From: Hoylesella saccharolytica JCM 17484
Lineage (GTDB): Bacteria; Bacteroidota; Bacteroidia; Bacteroidales; Bacteroidaceae
Assembly (NCBI RefSeq): GCF_000614205.1
Contig: NZ_BAKN01000013.1
Location: 1 to 64,000, forward strand
Reading direction: 5' to 3'
Length of the DNA stretch: 64,000 nt
How positions within the stretch are numbered: the first letter of the stretch is position 1; each line of letters opens with the position of its first letter. Shown here in pieces: positions 15,607-26,128 of this stretch. A program made the translations under genes and the position numbers. The notes below the pieces were generated by a model. It was not told the origin of the DNA and searched no databases. It was given only the letters and a program-made list of their open reading frames with translations.

Positions 15607-17634
15607 ATGTATCAACCATTTTTCAACAAACGCCGAACCATTAGGTTTACCCACTTCTCGCGTAGAGGTTATGCCCTGTTTTCGTGTTTGGGAAAAGAGG
15701 TAATTGTGGGAACGCTGAGTATTGCTACGTTGACGAATGCTAAGGCAGATAGTATCAGTACGCGCCCCACACTTGCCGAAGATTCCCTGAACCGACAGGA
15801 GCTGAAACTAGACGAGGTGGTCGTTACGGGTTCGCGTGTGCCGCTTACTGCATTGCAGTCGGCCAAGATTGTTGCTGTGATTACGCGCGAGGATATTCAC
15901 CGGGCGGCGGCAACGAGTATCAACGACATTTTAAAATTAGTCTCGGGCGTGGATGTCCGTCAGCGCGGAGGCTTTGGTATACAGACGGACATCTCTATTA
16001 ATGGCGGAACATTCGACCAAATTACCATTCTATTGAATGGCATCAATATCAGCAGTCCGCAAACAGGTCATAATGCCGCCGATTTCCCCGTTTCACTTTC
16101 CGACATTCAGCGTATCGAGGTTCTCGAAGGAGCAGCTGCGCGTGTGTTTGGCTCATCGGCTTTCAGTGGAGCCATTAACATTGTTACCAAAACTGACGAA
16201 TACACTAACGTGCGTCTGTCAACAGAGAGTGGTTCGTTCGGAACGTTTGGTACCAATGCAGGCGTTACGCTTATAGCTCCCAAACTGCGTAACAGCATCA
16301 GCGGAGGATATATGCAATCGGATGGCGGAATGGAGAATACTGCATTCAAAAAACGACAGGTTTATTATCAGGGAGGATTTGCTTCGTCTCGTCTTGACCT
16401 TTTCTGGCAGGCCGGTGTAACCTCGAAAGACTATGGAGCTGGAACCTTTTACGGTATTGCATCAAATAACCAGTACGAAGAAACCCGCCGTATCATTGCC
16501 TCTGTTAGTGGAAATATTCACGGGCTGCCCGCAGGGCTAGCGCTCTCGCCAGCTCTTTATTGGCATCGAGACTACGACCATTACCAGTGGATACGCGGAA
16601 AATCTGGAGCCGCAATGGGTGAAAACTATCACCGAACTGATGTCCTTGGTGCCTCACTTAATTCTCATATTGCCTGGGCATTAGGAAGAACGGCATTTGG
16701 TGCCGACCTACGACGCGAGCAGATTTATAGCACCGCTTACGGAGAACTATTATCGCCCGACAAACAGATATCCATCTCCGGCTCTGAAAGAAAATACGAG
16801 CGCAAGGGAGAACGTACCAATACAAGCTTTTTTATTGAGCATAATATTGTTCTCGAACGTTTTACTCTCTCCGCCGGACTGCTAGCGAATAAAAATACGT
16901 GGCTTGGCGATGCTTTTCGTTTCTATCCCGGTATTGACATCTCATATCGCCCTACTGACTGTTGGAAAGTCTTTGCTTCGTGGAACAAGGCCCTGCGCCT
17001 ACCCACTTACACCGACCTTTATATTAGTAACAAAGCACAGACGGGTGATCTTTACCTCAGTCCTGAGAAAGTGTCGACTTTCAAACTTGGTGCCCGATAC
17101 AGAACTGTAGGAGTAGAAGTTCTTCTGAACAGTTTTTATAGTAATGGTAGAGATATGATCGACTGGGTATTTGAAACCTCCGCATCTACCCGGTATCATG
17201 CCCTCAACATCGGAAAGCTCGATAATATGGGTGCTTCGGTTGACGCCTCGCTCTATATCAACGAACTACTGCCTCACAGTTTCATCACGCGGATAACGGC
17301 AGGTTATGCCTATATTCACCAGCAGCATGCTACTACCCAGCCCATCTTCAAGTCGCTCTATGCGTTAGAATATCTACGACACAAGTTCACTGCAACGATA
17401 GATCATTGCATTTTCTCACACCTCTCCGCCCACTGGGCCTTGCGTTGGCAACAGCGAATGAACGGATATCACCCCTACGCTAAGCTTGATTGTAAGTTGC
17501 TTTGGGATAGGCCTGCTTACACCATCTATGTATCGGCTGACAATCTTACCGCTCACCGCTACTACGATCTTGGTAGTGTGCGCCAGCCTGGCTTATGGCT
17601 AATGGTGGGTGGCAGCATTAAAATACGAATGTAA
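15607..17634 (+). CDS. TonB-dependent receptor, BtuB-like
   Basis: A 675-residue outer-membrane receptor. A plug domain (about 75-195) contains LDEVVVTGSRVP (TonB-box region), TDISINGGTFDQITILLNG and RIEVLEGAAARVFGSSAFSG; the barrel follows and ends RM. The overall form matches BtuB/FepA-type receptors in Bacteroidetes rather than SusC. The N-terminus is unusual: about 30 basic residues precede the hydrophobic stretch, so the real start may be internal or use a non-ATG codon. A TACCTTTG -7 element at 15574-15581 is 26 bases upstream and divergent from tRNA-Arg. Substrate is unknown. Confidence 0.9.
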   Translation: MYQPFFNKRRTIRFTHFSRRGYALFSCLGKEVIVGTLSIATLTNAKADSISTRPTLAEDSLNRQELKLDEVVVTGSRVPLTALQSAKIVAVITREDIHRAAATSINDILKLVSGVDVRQRGGFGIQTDISINGGTFDQITILLNGINISSPQTGHNAADFPVSLSDIQRIEVLEGAAARVFGSSAFSGAINIVTKTDEYTNVRLSTESGSFGTFGTNAGVTLIAPKLRNSISGGYMQSDGGMENTAFKKRQVYYQGGFASSRLDLFWQAGVTSKDYGAGTFYGIASNNQYEETRRIIASVSGNIHGLPAGLALSPALYWHRDYDHYQWIRGKSGAAMGENYHRTDVLGASLNSHIAWALGRTAFGADLRREQIYSTAYGELLSPDKQISISGSERKYERKGERTNTSFFIEHNIVLERFTLSAGLLANKNTWLGDAFRFYPGIDISYRPTDCWKVFASWNKALRLPTYTDLYISNKAQTGDLYLSPEKVSTFKLGARYRTVGVEVLLNSFYSNGRDMIDWVFETSASTRYHALNIGKLDNMGASVDASLYINELLPHSFITRITAGYAYIHQQHATTQPIFKSLYALEYLRHKFTATIDHCIFSHLSAHWALRWQQRMNGYHPYAKLDCKLLWDRPAYTIYVSADNLTAHRYYDLGSVRQPGLWLMVGGSIKIRM

Positions 17635-17661
17635 TACTTGTCTCAAATCGCTCATAGTTTG

Positions 17662-17695
17662 TGACGACTCATGCGGACACCCTGATGAGTCGTCA
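17662..17695 (+). terminator. Hairpin after the BtuB-like receptor
   Basis: TGACGACTCAT (17662-17672) pairs perfectly with ATGAGTCGTCA (17685-17695), 28 bases after the stop; the following sequence is AT-rich but lacks a clean T-run. Confidence 0.6.
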
Positions 17696-17809
17696 TAAAT
17701 TATTTTAAGCATTCTACATATATAAATATTCCAGAAATGTTTCAGACCCAATGGAGATATATCCAATTACTTAATATTACACGAATTCGTGTTTCGGTAG
17801 GTAAGTTAA

Positions 17810-17866
17810 GGCGAACTCCTCAACAAGTACTTGCATTTTCTGTAAGTGCTTGATGAGGGGTTCACC
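17810..17866. repeat. Long imperfect hairpin, 26-base arms
   Basis: Arms 17810-17835 and 17841-17866 pair over 26 positions with two mismatches and three G-U pairs if transcribed rightward; a five-base loop TTTTC separates them. There is no T-run. It lies between the converging receptor and fimbrillin units and may be a bidirectional barrier or processing site. Confidence 0.6.
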
Positions 17867-17909
17867 CCATAGTTAATTCAGTGTTATTTATTGAAAGTTT
17901 TATTTGATG

Positions 17910-18104
17910 TTAAAAATCAATACCTCCTTCTCCACCATCTATTTCTGAATCGCTTTCATCGTAATCGTCCTGTCCGGAAGCATCTTTGTTGGGGCGTATC
18001 GATGTGCAGATAAACTGTAATTTTTCAACTTCTATCACCACGCATTGCGGGGCAATGTAGGATGCTTTCTGAAAATCAGATGCTTTAACAGTATTCTTTT
18101 TCAT
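17910..18104 (-). CDS. Small hypothetical protein, 64 residues, acidic tail
   Basis: Starts 13 bases after the fimbrillin-like lipoprotein stop, so it is its operon partner. It has no signal peptide; the middle (APQCVVIEVEKLQFICTSI) resembles short Bacteroidales proteins with the pattern PQ..viEve...iCTSi that often follow lipoprotein or fimbrial genes, and the tail is strongly acidic (QDDYDESDSEIDGGEGG). Function is unknown. Confidence 0.75.
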   Translation of the reverse strand: MKKNTVKASDFQKASYIAPQCVVIEVEKLQFICTSIRPNKDASGQDDYDESDSEIDGGEGGIDF

Positions 18105-18117
18105 AACTCAACAGATT

Positions 18118-20082
18118 TTATAATGCTACAAATGCGCGTACACGAACACGATTTCGATATGTAAATGGTATCCACTTCCTAGTTATATTTAAAAATACCC
18201 TATTGTTTGCATCGCAGGTAAAACTATAAGCGTATGTTGAACCATACCTTGTTGGCCCTGATGCTTCATCGCTTGTATAGTAATGGTATCCTACTCCATT
18301 ATTATCCCATAAAGGAGAACCGCCCGCAACTGTAAGGGCGTAGTTAATAATATTGGCTTGGTAAAAAGCAGATGCCAAAGAACGAAGGTGATAAATTTTA
18401 TAAGGAGCGTAAGGAAGTTCTTGCTTTTCAAAATAGTGTTCGCGAGAGTTGTCTTGATTAAAATTGTTGCAAAGACCAATTCCAAGAAGAAATACTTTCC
18501 ATTCGCTTACACACGGCAAATACCATTTTCCTTGTTGGTCGAATAGTGCTTGAGAGAAATCTGTCTTTCCTTTCGTAATACAATAGTTTCGAACGGCATC
18601 GCGATGTAGATCTGTCCAGTTAAAAGCCGGGAAAGGATCTTTACTTGCCCCTTTCCTTTTCATATTCGGATAGAACTGTAGATCATAAAAAGTGCCTGTA
18701 TAGAGAGGATCCCAAGTATAATACCAGCCCTTTCCTACATTAGCGAGTGGTTCTTTCCACTGTATTTCAGTATATAATGGTGCTGCTGCGTTTCCAGGTA
18801 ATGTTTGATCGTACCATCCTATTGCTCTGCTTTGCAGACGATGATTAGACCAGCTGGTAATGAACCAATTTGCCTCGTCTCCCGGTGCAGGGATGGTCAT
18901 ACCATCTGGATGAGGTGTATAATCATAGGGTTCTTCCTTAGGGGCGGCATCACTAAGGGCAATACCGATGTAGTCGTTGATACGCAGGGCTATAGGAATT
19001 CGTGTGCCTTTGTTGCGCAGATAACCTATGGTTCCGTCGTGAAAGAGGTAGCGATAATTGGGTACTAAACGCATGCGGAGTACATAAGATCCGTTGGCAA
19101 AAAGATGGGGGATGTTCACTTGAAAAGCAACCAATCCGAAATCTTTGAAATTGCGTCCATATAGTTTCTCAGAACCATTGAATTTTACATAAAGTTTTGA
19201 AGGATTGGTACCCATAAATACATAGTTGTATTGTCTGCTGATAATAGATTTCATTGTGCCGTATTTCTGCTCAGCAACAGTAGCAGGGACGAGGTCGGGT
19301 GCTGCAATATAGGTGTTATAACTTTGAGGCAAAACCCCTGTTGATGCATCATAATAATTGTTGGTGGCAATGTCGTAAGCCAGTACATTAGCAATGTGCT
19401 GGTCAGAAGTGAGATAAGTTGAAACCCCACTGGGAAAATCCATCATCGCTGCCAATTTTACTTTTACTCGCGCGCTCAAGCGAGTAAGGCTCATTGTTAC
19501 ATTCGCATCAGCCCCACTAATGGAAATATTTTTTGCTACGCCGAAAAGTTCTGAACCTGCATTACTAATACCAACAGTAAATTTGCCGTCCGCCTCATTG
19601 AATACCATTTTCTCGTTACAGCAGTAAAAGTGGTAAGTGCCCGGATTAAGCTTTAAATTAGGACCTATCAGGGTCATTTGATTGTTTTGGATTTTGAATG
19701 TCATTACATGCCACGATGTTCCCTGATTGGCATAAAGTTGGTAGGTGCCATTTTGCAGTTTTCGTTTTGTGCCGCGGGTAGCAGGAATGTGTTCGCGTTC
19801 AAGGGTTACTTCGGCAGAAACATCCTCACAAAGTTGCACTGTATCGGTGGTTGTCATTGGCTCGGGTGTTCGGCTACCCTCTTCTGTGTCTGCCCCGAAA
19901 GGCTGTTCGCTAAGATCGAACTTTATTCCGCCAGTTTCAATTTGTGTACTACCCTCCTGTTGTTCTTCCTCTTGGACCGGTCCTTTAGTGGGTTCGTCAT
20001 TATCACTATTACAACTGCCTAATAAAATTGTTCCCAGAAGGCAGAAGGCAAAAAAGATTTGTTTACTTGTTTTTTTACACAT
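18118..20082 (-). CDS. Fimbrillin-like lipoprotein with FISUMP-type C-terminus
   Basis: A 654-residue lipoprotein: lipobox LLGSC (Cys near 24) followed by an acidic, Thr/Glu-rich linker. Residues about 110-360 have the beta-rich pattern of Bacteroidetes fimbrillin family proteins (GTYQLYANQGTSWHVMTF; MSLTRLSARVKVKL; YNTYIAAPDLVP). The C-terminal third (about 400-654) has a WYLPCVSEWK motif and ends YRNRVRVRAFVAL, like the Fibrobacter-succinogenes major paralogous domain found in surface lipoproteins. Surface display is inferred; the substrate or adhesion target is unknown. It is the first gene of a two-gene leftward operon. Confidence 0.85.
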   Translation of the reverse strand: MCKKTSKQIFFAFCLLGTILLGSCNSDNDEPTKGPVQEEEQQEGSTQIETGGIKFDLSEQPFGADTEEGSRTPEPMTTTDTVQLCEDVSAEVTLEREHIPATRGTKRKLQNGTYQLYANQGTSWHVMTFKIQNNQMTLIGPNLKLNPGTYHFYCCNEKMVFNEADGKFTVGISNAGSELFGVAKNISISGADANVTMSLTRLSARVKVKLAAMMDFPSGVSTYLTSDQHIANVLAYDIATNNYYDASTGVLPQSYNTYIAAPDLVPATVAEQKYGTMKSIISRQYNYVFMGTNPSKLYVKFNGSEKLYGRNFKDFGLVAFQVNIPHLFANGSYVLRMRLVPNYRYLFHDGTIGYLRNKGTRIPIALRINDYIGIALSDAAPKEEPYDYTPHPDGMTIPAPGDEANWFITSWSNHRLQSRAIGWYDQTLPGNAAAPLYTEIQWKEPLANVGKGWYYTWDPLYTGTFYDLQFYPNMKRKGASKDPFPAFNWTDLHRDAVRNYCITKGKTDFSQALFDQQGKWYLPCVSEWKVFLLGIGLCNNFNQDNSREHYFEKQELPYAPYKIYHLRSLASAFYQANIINYALTVAGGSPLWDNNGVGYHYYTSDEASGPTRYGSTYAYSFTCDANNRVFLNITRKWIPFTYRNRVRVRAFVAL

Positions 20083-20454
20083 AAATCTCTATATTAAATT
20101 GTTGAATAATCTGTTGTAGTACAATACAGTATGTGCAAGAACAGAGCACATGATATTGGCAAAGAAAAATCTTTGTAAAAAAGAAATTCTGCTATGGTTA
20201 TTGATAAACATAATTTTTTGCATAAAAATGCTATATACACAAAAACTTACTCTAACTGCTCTTCTATATCTTGAATATTGCAATATAAAGATTAATCTTA
20301 AAGTTTTTATTTTTTTATATGTGAAAATGAAATAAAGAAATTTAAATTAAGAAAGCGTGGTCTATACCGTAACTAAGCCGTTGTGAAGTAAATAATTTGC
20401 ACAAAATAAAAAATGATGGTATTTTTGCCACTCATAACTAAACATATCAACAGT
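20083..20454. other. AT-rich divergent intergenic region
   Basis: Separates the leftward fimbrillin-like operon from the rightward glycoside hydrolase. No gene, RNA or consensus promoter can be assigned. A plus-strand ATG at 20413 is in frame with the hydrolase, but it would add 14 residues before the signal peptide. Confidence 0.5.
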
Positions 20455-23288
20455 ATGAATAGACTTACGTTACTTGGTTTACTCCTATTCGGTTTATTGG
20501 AAACGTGGGCTGATAACACCCGCACGGTTGTAGAACAAGTGAATTCTGCGGTTACGCTTAGTGGCAATACCGATTATCATATTACATCGGTTACGCCGTT
20601 TACCGCAACAGGAAGTATCAACATTACAAATACGCAACATGCCGTGGTGATATTCGATAAGCTTAAACCCAGCGTTGCGCTGGGGCAACTTGGCTTTGTT
20701 TCAATTAAAGGGCAACCGGCGGTATTGAATCGGAACTGTCAGATACGTATATACGATGGTGGTGCATTGTTGTTGCCGTATGGTACGGATAAGGTCCTGA
20801 CGATTTATTCGGAAATCAATCAGAAAGGAGACTCGTGCAGTGATTTCGGGCTTGAACACACCAACGGATTTATGAATACGCTGACTGTAAAAAAGTTAAA
20901 CAACCGAGTGAAAAGTTTTAAGCTCAAACGCGGATATATGGTAACGTTGAGCAATTTGCCAGGAGGCTACGGCTATAGTCGCTGTTTTATTGCAGATAAA
21001 AACGATTTGCTTATCAACTTACCGGAAGTCATGGCGAGTAAGGTATCGTCGTATCGTTTGTTTAAGTGGCAGGATGTAAGTAAGAAAGGTCTTGCCAATG
21101 ATACTCGTTCCGTATCTAATAATGCCTTGAATACTACTTGGTGTTATTCTTTCGGCTTGGGCGAAGATGCGGGTATCGATCGCGAATGCGTTCCGCATCA
21201 CATTCATGAGGCTTGGCCGCCAATCAACGATTGTGGTTCGGTTACTTATTCTCCCCACCTGAAAACCAATAATGAGCCAGGTAATAAAGCCGACGATAAG
21301 CCTGCAACAGTGGCTGAGGTATTGGCCAATTGGGAAAAGTTGATGGCAACGGGTATGCGATTGGCTTCACCCTCTTCGCATGACGGTAGCTTGGGGTGGC
21401 TCAAAGAGTTTATGGATCTGCTGATGCGCGCGGTTACCGAGTTGATATTCTTGATGTGCACTCGTATTGGTATTACACCAATTGGGAAGGGAACATGAAG
21501 AATAATTTCTTCTTGAGATATAAACGCCCTATATGGGTTTCAGAATATTTGTGGGGAGCCAGCTGGAGCAACAATTGGTACAACGGCGATCGAACGGGGT
21601 CGGCTGCCAATTATCAGAAGACTCTCAATGCCATGCGCCCCATTCTGACTTATATGAATGGAGCCGAATACATTGAGCGATATGCATATTGGAACAGCGA
21701 GGCCGATTGTTCTAAAATCTATAATACACGAGATGCGTCGCTCGCTGCTAAAAACTATCTCACTCCGACGGGTGAATACTATGCCGCTATGGAAACGGGT
21801 GTGGGCTATAATTCCAAATACGATTATGTGCCCACTGCTCCCCGTTTGTATGCGCCTAATAATCTTAAGCTTACGTTTATTCCGTCTACGATGGTGGTTA
21901 CACTTAATTGGCGCGAGCGCAATGGTGAATTGACGTCGGCAATGATTGTTGAACGCAAGAGCAATCAAGATGGGGCATGGGAAGAATTGGTACGTTTGAA
22001 AGTTTCTGAACAAGCTGCCAATTACACGTTGAAAGACACGTTGAAGACCTCAGGCTATTATTCTTATCGTGTTCGGGTGGAAACCTACGATGGGCGCAAT
22101 CTTTATTCTACCGAGGTATATAATATCATCGACGGAACTGAGATGAGCAGTAATGCGCACGGCAGCAACCCTGATATTCAATATGGCAGTCTTACGGCAG
22201 AAACTGGCGAGTTGGCTTATAGCTATTTTAGAGCACCATTCACCGCCGAACCCGCTATAGTCTTCGGTAGTCCCACTTTCCGCAATGCTAATCTTTATCC
22301 GGTCGAGCACGTGCAAAACATCTTGCAACTCAACAGCAAGTATGCCTTTATGCGCTATCACTATATGACATTGGCTAAAGGCGCTACGCAAGTATTTAGC
22401 AATGGTGCAGAAACGTCCAACTTAATTGTGGCTAAACCCGGTAACGGAACTATTGGATCGTTGGCTTATGAGGCGGGATATATCAATGGTGGTAACTTCA
22501 TTGGAGCCGACACTGTAAGCGTTATCTTTGCTGTTCCCTTTCCGCAGACACCTGTTGTTTTAGCAACACCCATTTATTCTTCTGTGGAATACCCATGTAT
22601 GGGACGCGTATTTAATGTTACACCACGCGGATTTAAGTATATTGTGCAACGTCAGCAATATTTAGACGATGAAAATGCACCCCGCACTCAACCCAAAGTT
22701 GCATTTTTTGCCATTGAAAAAGGCCGTGCAGTAGATGGTTACGGTAAGATGTTTACCGTAGGAGATACGCTATTGTCTACTACCTCGGCCACCGCAAGTC
22801 CACAAATTAGGTTCAACCGCAATCTGAAATCGGTCAAGTTTCTAGCACAAATGCAGACAATGAATCGGGCGTTTGCCGGAATGGTTCGCATACAGCCCGT
22901 TATCCCCCAGACAACCGATAACGTGCGCATCCGATTTAATTCAGACCCCTCCAACACATCGTTTAAACATACCTTGCAGAGTCCCATTCGAGAAAGGGTG
23001 GGGTGGATAGCCATCAGCGAGGATACCGACATTACTAATGATATAGTCAAGGCTTATGCTGATGCTACTGCAAGAAAAGTAACGATATATCCTTCAGTTG
23101 CACACGAAACGGTCGGAATAAAAGATATGTTGGCCACCGAAGTGTCTCTTTTTTCCTTGAACGGTATCAAGGTGTTGTCCGCTTCGCTTATCAATGGGCA
23201 AGTAACCCTTCATATTGGTTCGTTGCCATCGGGCGTTTATCTTGTCAGAACCGATGCGGGAAATACTGCAAAGATGATAAAAAGGTGA
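20455..23288 (+). pseudogene. T9SS-secreted GH128-like glycosidase, one frameshift
   Basis: Secreted hydrolase with signal peptide from ATG 20455 (MNRLTLLGLLLFGLLETWA), a beta-rich N-terminal region (about 20-210) and a catalytic domain of the Glyco_hydro_cc/GH128 type: HEAWPP, ASPSSHDGSLGWLKEFMD, VDILDVHSYW and the nucleophile-like Glu in IWVSEYLWG. A fibronectin-III-like module (about 21850-22130), an unknown beta domain and a C-terminal T9SS sorting domain (GVYLVRTDAGNTAKMIKR) follow. GH128 enzymes cut beta-1,3-glucan. The frame breaks near 21415-21422: GATCTGCTGATG lacks one base (for example CTGGCT) needed for MDLADARGYRVD. Restored length is about 944 residues. Confidence 0.85.
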
Positions 23289-23334
23289 AGACAGTATCCT
23301 CAGACGGCGATACTAAAAGCGTTTTTTAAGTACT

Positions 23335-23392
23335 AACACCCGAGCGTTTTCGAGAGAAAAGTGCTTTTCTATCTAAACACTCGGGTGTTTTC
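23335..23392. terminator. Hairpin between convergent genes
   Basis: AACACCCGAG (23335-23344) pairs with CTCGGGTGTT (23380-23389), followed by TTT on the plus strand and, in the other direction, by sequence rich in T after AGTA. It separates the rightward hydrolase from the leftward helicase and may serve both. Confidence 0.65.
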
Positions 23393-23487
23393 GCATAATT
23401 TTATATTATCTGACATCCGAGTGATTACACCATATTTAATTTTCGTCTTCGCTTTATCGCATCAAATATTTTAACCATTTTTCTATT

Positions 23488-25659
23488 TTATCGATAATAG
23501 CTTGCCAGCACTAGTTTGATGTCGGTATAAGTAATCTCGTTCGAAACATTCTGTTTTACATCGCCTGCTGTCTTCTTCTCTTGAGGAAATCGGGTAAGGT
23601 AATGTACAATTTCGAGTTGTTTTGCAGTGTCGACAAGTTCGTTTACATCCACATCGCCCCGTACGATGTAAAATGCCAGATGTGAAGCAATAGTCGAGAG
23701 GGTTAGGTTGCGTTCTTGCGCAATTACCTCGATAGACTTGCCCTGTTTGTAAAGTTCGTAGGTAAGCAGACGCGTATCAGGTTTAGGTGTTCGCTCTTTC
23801 GGCTTTCGTTTTTCTTTTCGAGCATTGCCATTGTGCCGTTCCATTGCTTCGAGCAGCATTCGTGCTTTAGTGTGCAGGTAATCGCTTACGCTGAAAACGG
23901 TATCCTCTCTACTTTCGTATTGTAGGATAGAAGTTTTGAAGATAATCGCTTCATTCCATTCGGTCAATCGTTCGGCTAGAGTTTTCTTCAGTGTTTTGCT
24001 ATCAGTTTCGGGCGATGTCTTTTGTTGAAGCGCAAGAAGAGGTTGCAGCTTTTCGCTGAAATAGGTTGCGGCGGCCTGAATGCGTGCCTGCACGGTTTGG
24101 TCTTCTATACGGGTAGATGCCGATGTTAGCAAACGGGTGTATTGCAGCCGAAATCGAAAGGCTACATCGACCAGCTCGTTCACTATTGGTCGCAGTTGTT
24201 TATATTCGGTTAGCAGACGGTGATATTTTTTGTGAAAATGCTCATCAAGCAGTCGTAATATCCGCTCGAATGCTGTTCCGAGAGGACGAAAATCAAACAG
24301 TTCGTCAAGCAAATGCAGTGCATAAGCCTTTTCAAGCCTGCTGACAGTGGTGGTATCAGGATGGTTTGCCGTTAGATTAAAAGCATTTACCTTTTCGTCG
24401 CAGATAATTGCGTGGCTTGTCAGGGGTGCGCTTAGCACTAGTCCGTCAAGTGTTTTACAACGGCTCAATGCAACGTAAGTCTGCCCGTGCGCAAACGAAT
24501 GCTGTGCGTCAATAATGGCATGCTCGAAGGTTAGTCCCTGACTTTTGTGTATTGTTACCGCCCATGCTTGTCGCAGAGGATATTGCCTAAACGTGCCTTC
24601 CACCTCTTCAGTAATCTCCTGTGTCTTTTTGTTCAGCACGTATTTGGTGTTGAGCCATTCTTCTTTTTCCACCTCAATCACGCTGTCATCGGCGTTGTTG
24701 CGAACAGAAATTCCTTTGGGCGATACTCCGACAACCCTTCCCAACATACCGTTATAATAACGCCCTGCTCCGGAAGTATCGTTCTTGACGAACATTACTT
24801 GTGCCTGCTCTTTTAAGACCAATGTTTCGTCTGTTGGATACGACTGTTCGGGAAAGTTGCCCGACACTGTTGCTTGAAAGCTGAACGCCTTTCCCGGCAG
24901 CTCGGCCAGTTTGTCGTTATTAATCTGTTGAGCCTGATAATTGTGTGTGGTAAGACGTATGTAGCCTGCGTCTTGGGGCGGATTGAAGTTGGGGATGTAT
25001 CGACGATTGAGTAGTTGAAAGGTATTTTCGTCGGCCTTGTTTTCCCTAATCTTGTTCAGCAGACTCAAAAACATTTCATCGCTTTGTCGATAAACCGTTT
25101 TAAGCTCTATCGTCATATACTCTGTTTGCTGCAAAGCTTTGCTCGAAAAGAAATACGGTGAGTCGTAATACGGTTGCAGAAGTTTCCATTCTTCCTCTTT
25201 TACAACGGGCGCAAGCTGTTGTAAATCGCCAATCATCAATAGTTGCACGCCACCAAAAGGTTTGCTTCTGTCTCGATAACGCCGTAATACCACGTCTATT
25301 GTATCGAGTAGGTCGGCCCGCACCATACTGATTTCGTCGATAACAAGCAGGTCCATTGTACGGATGATGCGCTGTTTCTCTTTGCCGAAATGAAAAGGAG
25401 TAGCGTTTGAACGGAATGTAGTATTAGGAATGTAGGGCGAAAAAGGAAGTTGAAAAAACGAATGAATAGTTACGCCATTGGCATTGATGGCGGCAATACC
25501 CGTAGGTGCCAGCACCACCATACGCTTGGGAAGCTGCTCTCTTAAGTTTTTCAAAAAAGTGGTTTTACCTGTTCCGGCTTTGCCTGTAAGGAAAAGGTGT
25601 GTACCAGTGTTCTTAATAAATTGCCAGGCCAAATCCAGTTCTTCATTCTTCATTTTCAT
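23488..25659 (-). CDS. Pif1-like SF1B DNA helicase
   Basis: A cytosolic 5'-3' DNA helicase with Walker A GKAGTGKTT (about 27-35 of the protein), motif Ia APTGIAA, Walker B VIDEISM, motif III GDLQQLAPV, motif V TIHKSQGLTF and motif VI VALSRCKTLDGL. The C-terminal quarter ends in a winged-helix-like segment (KSIEVIAQERNLTLSTIASHL), as in Bacteroidetes Pif1 homologues with an HTH_40-type domain. Pif1-family enzymes resolve G-quadruplexes and stalled forks. I use the ATG at 25659; that at 25653 is equally plausible, and both overlap the phosphatase gene's 3' end, implying coupled translation. Confidence 0.92.
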   Translation of the reverse strand: MKMKNEELDLAWQFIKNTGTHLFLTGKAGTGKTTFLKNLREQLPKRMVVLAPTGIAAINANGVTIHSFFQLPFSPYIPNTTFRSNATPFHFGKEKQRIIRTMDLLVIDEISMVRADLLDTIDVVLRRYRDRSKPFGGVQLLMIGDLQQLAPVVKEEEWKLLQPYYDSPYFFSSKALQQTEYMTIELKTVYRQSDEMFLSLLNKIRENKADENTFQLLNRRYIPNFNPPQDAGYIRLTTHNYQAQQINNDKLAELPGKAFSFQATVSGNFPEQSYPTDETLVLKEQAQVMFVKNDTSGAGRYYNGMLGRVVGVSPKGISVRNNADDSVIEVEKEEWLNTKYVLNKKTQEITEEVEGTFRQYPLRQAWAVTIHKSQGLTFEHAIIDAQHSFAHGQTYVALSRCKTLDGLVLSAPLTSHAIICDEKVNAFNLTANHPDTTTVSRLEKAYALHLLDELFDFRPLGTAFERILRLLDEHFHKKYHRLLTEYKQLRPIVNELVDVAFRFRLQYTRLLTSASTRIEDQTVQARIQAAATYFSEKLQPLLALQQKTSPETDSKTLKKTLAERLTEWNEAIIFKTSILQYESREDTVFSVSDYLHTKARMLLEAMERHNGNARKEKRKPKERTPKPDTRLLTYELYKQGKSIEVIAQERNLTLSTIASHLAFYIVRGDVDVNELVDTAKQLEIVHYLTRFPQEKKTAGDVKQNVSNEITYTDIKLVLASYYR

Positions 25660-26128
25660 AGATTTTAAGCAGTCCACTCACCGCATCTTCAATCAGGTCG
25701 AGTGCATAATCAAAATCCCCTTCGTCACCATAATATGGATCGGGAATTGTGTTCGCATTTTTGTAAGTTGTGATATAATCGGCCAGCATTCGCACCTTTT
25801 GCTTGTCGTTTTTGGTTCGTGCCAGTGCAGTTATGGCTCGATAGTTTTCGTTATCCATCACAAAAATATAATCGAAACGGTTAAAGTCGTCGGGCGAAAA
25901 CTGTCTTGCTCTGCTGTTAAAGTTAAATCCTCGCAGTGCACCTCGCTGTCGCATACGCGAGTCGGGTAGTTGTCCTGCGTGCCATCCGCCGATACCGGCC
26001 GAGTCAATTTCAAACCGCTCTTCCAAGCCTTTGTTTTTAACCAACTGCTTCATAACGCCTTCAGCTGCCGGCGATCGACAGATATTTCCCAAACAAACAA
26101 AAAGTAGCGCTATCTTTTTCTTTTCCAT
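25643..26128 (-). CDS. Low-molecular-weight protein-tyrosine phosphatase
   Basis: A 161-residue cytosolic phosphatase. The signature CLGNICRS (C-x5-R-S, near residue 10-17) is the P-loop with nucleophile Cys, and DPYYGDEGDF (about 120) supplies the general acid Asp. Length and layout are normal. I prefer the start MEKKKIALLFVC at 26128 to the one 8 codons upstream because the strand-order places the P-loop at the usual distance. It is co-transcribed with the Pif1-like helicase, overlapping it slightly. Confidence 0.93.
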   Translation of the reverse strand: MEKKKIALLFVCLGNICRSPAAEGVMKQLVKNKGLEERFEIDSAGIGGWHAGQLPDSRMRQRGALRGFNFNSRARQFSPDDFNRFDYIFVMDNENYRAITALARTKNDKQKVRMLADYITTYKNANTIPDPYYGDEGDFDYALDLIEDAVSGLLKIYENEE

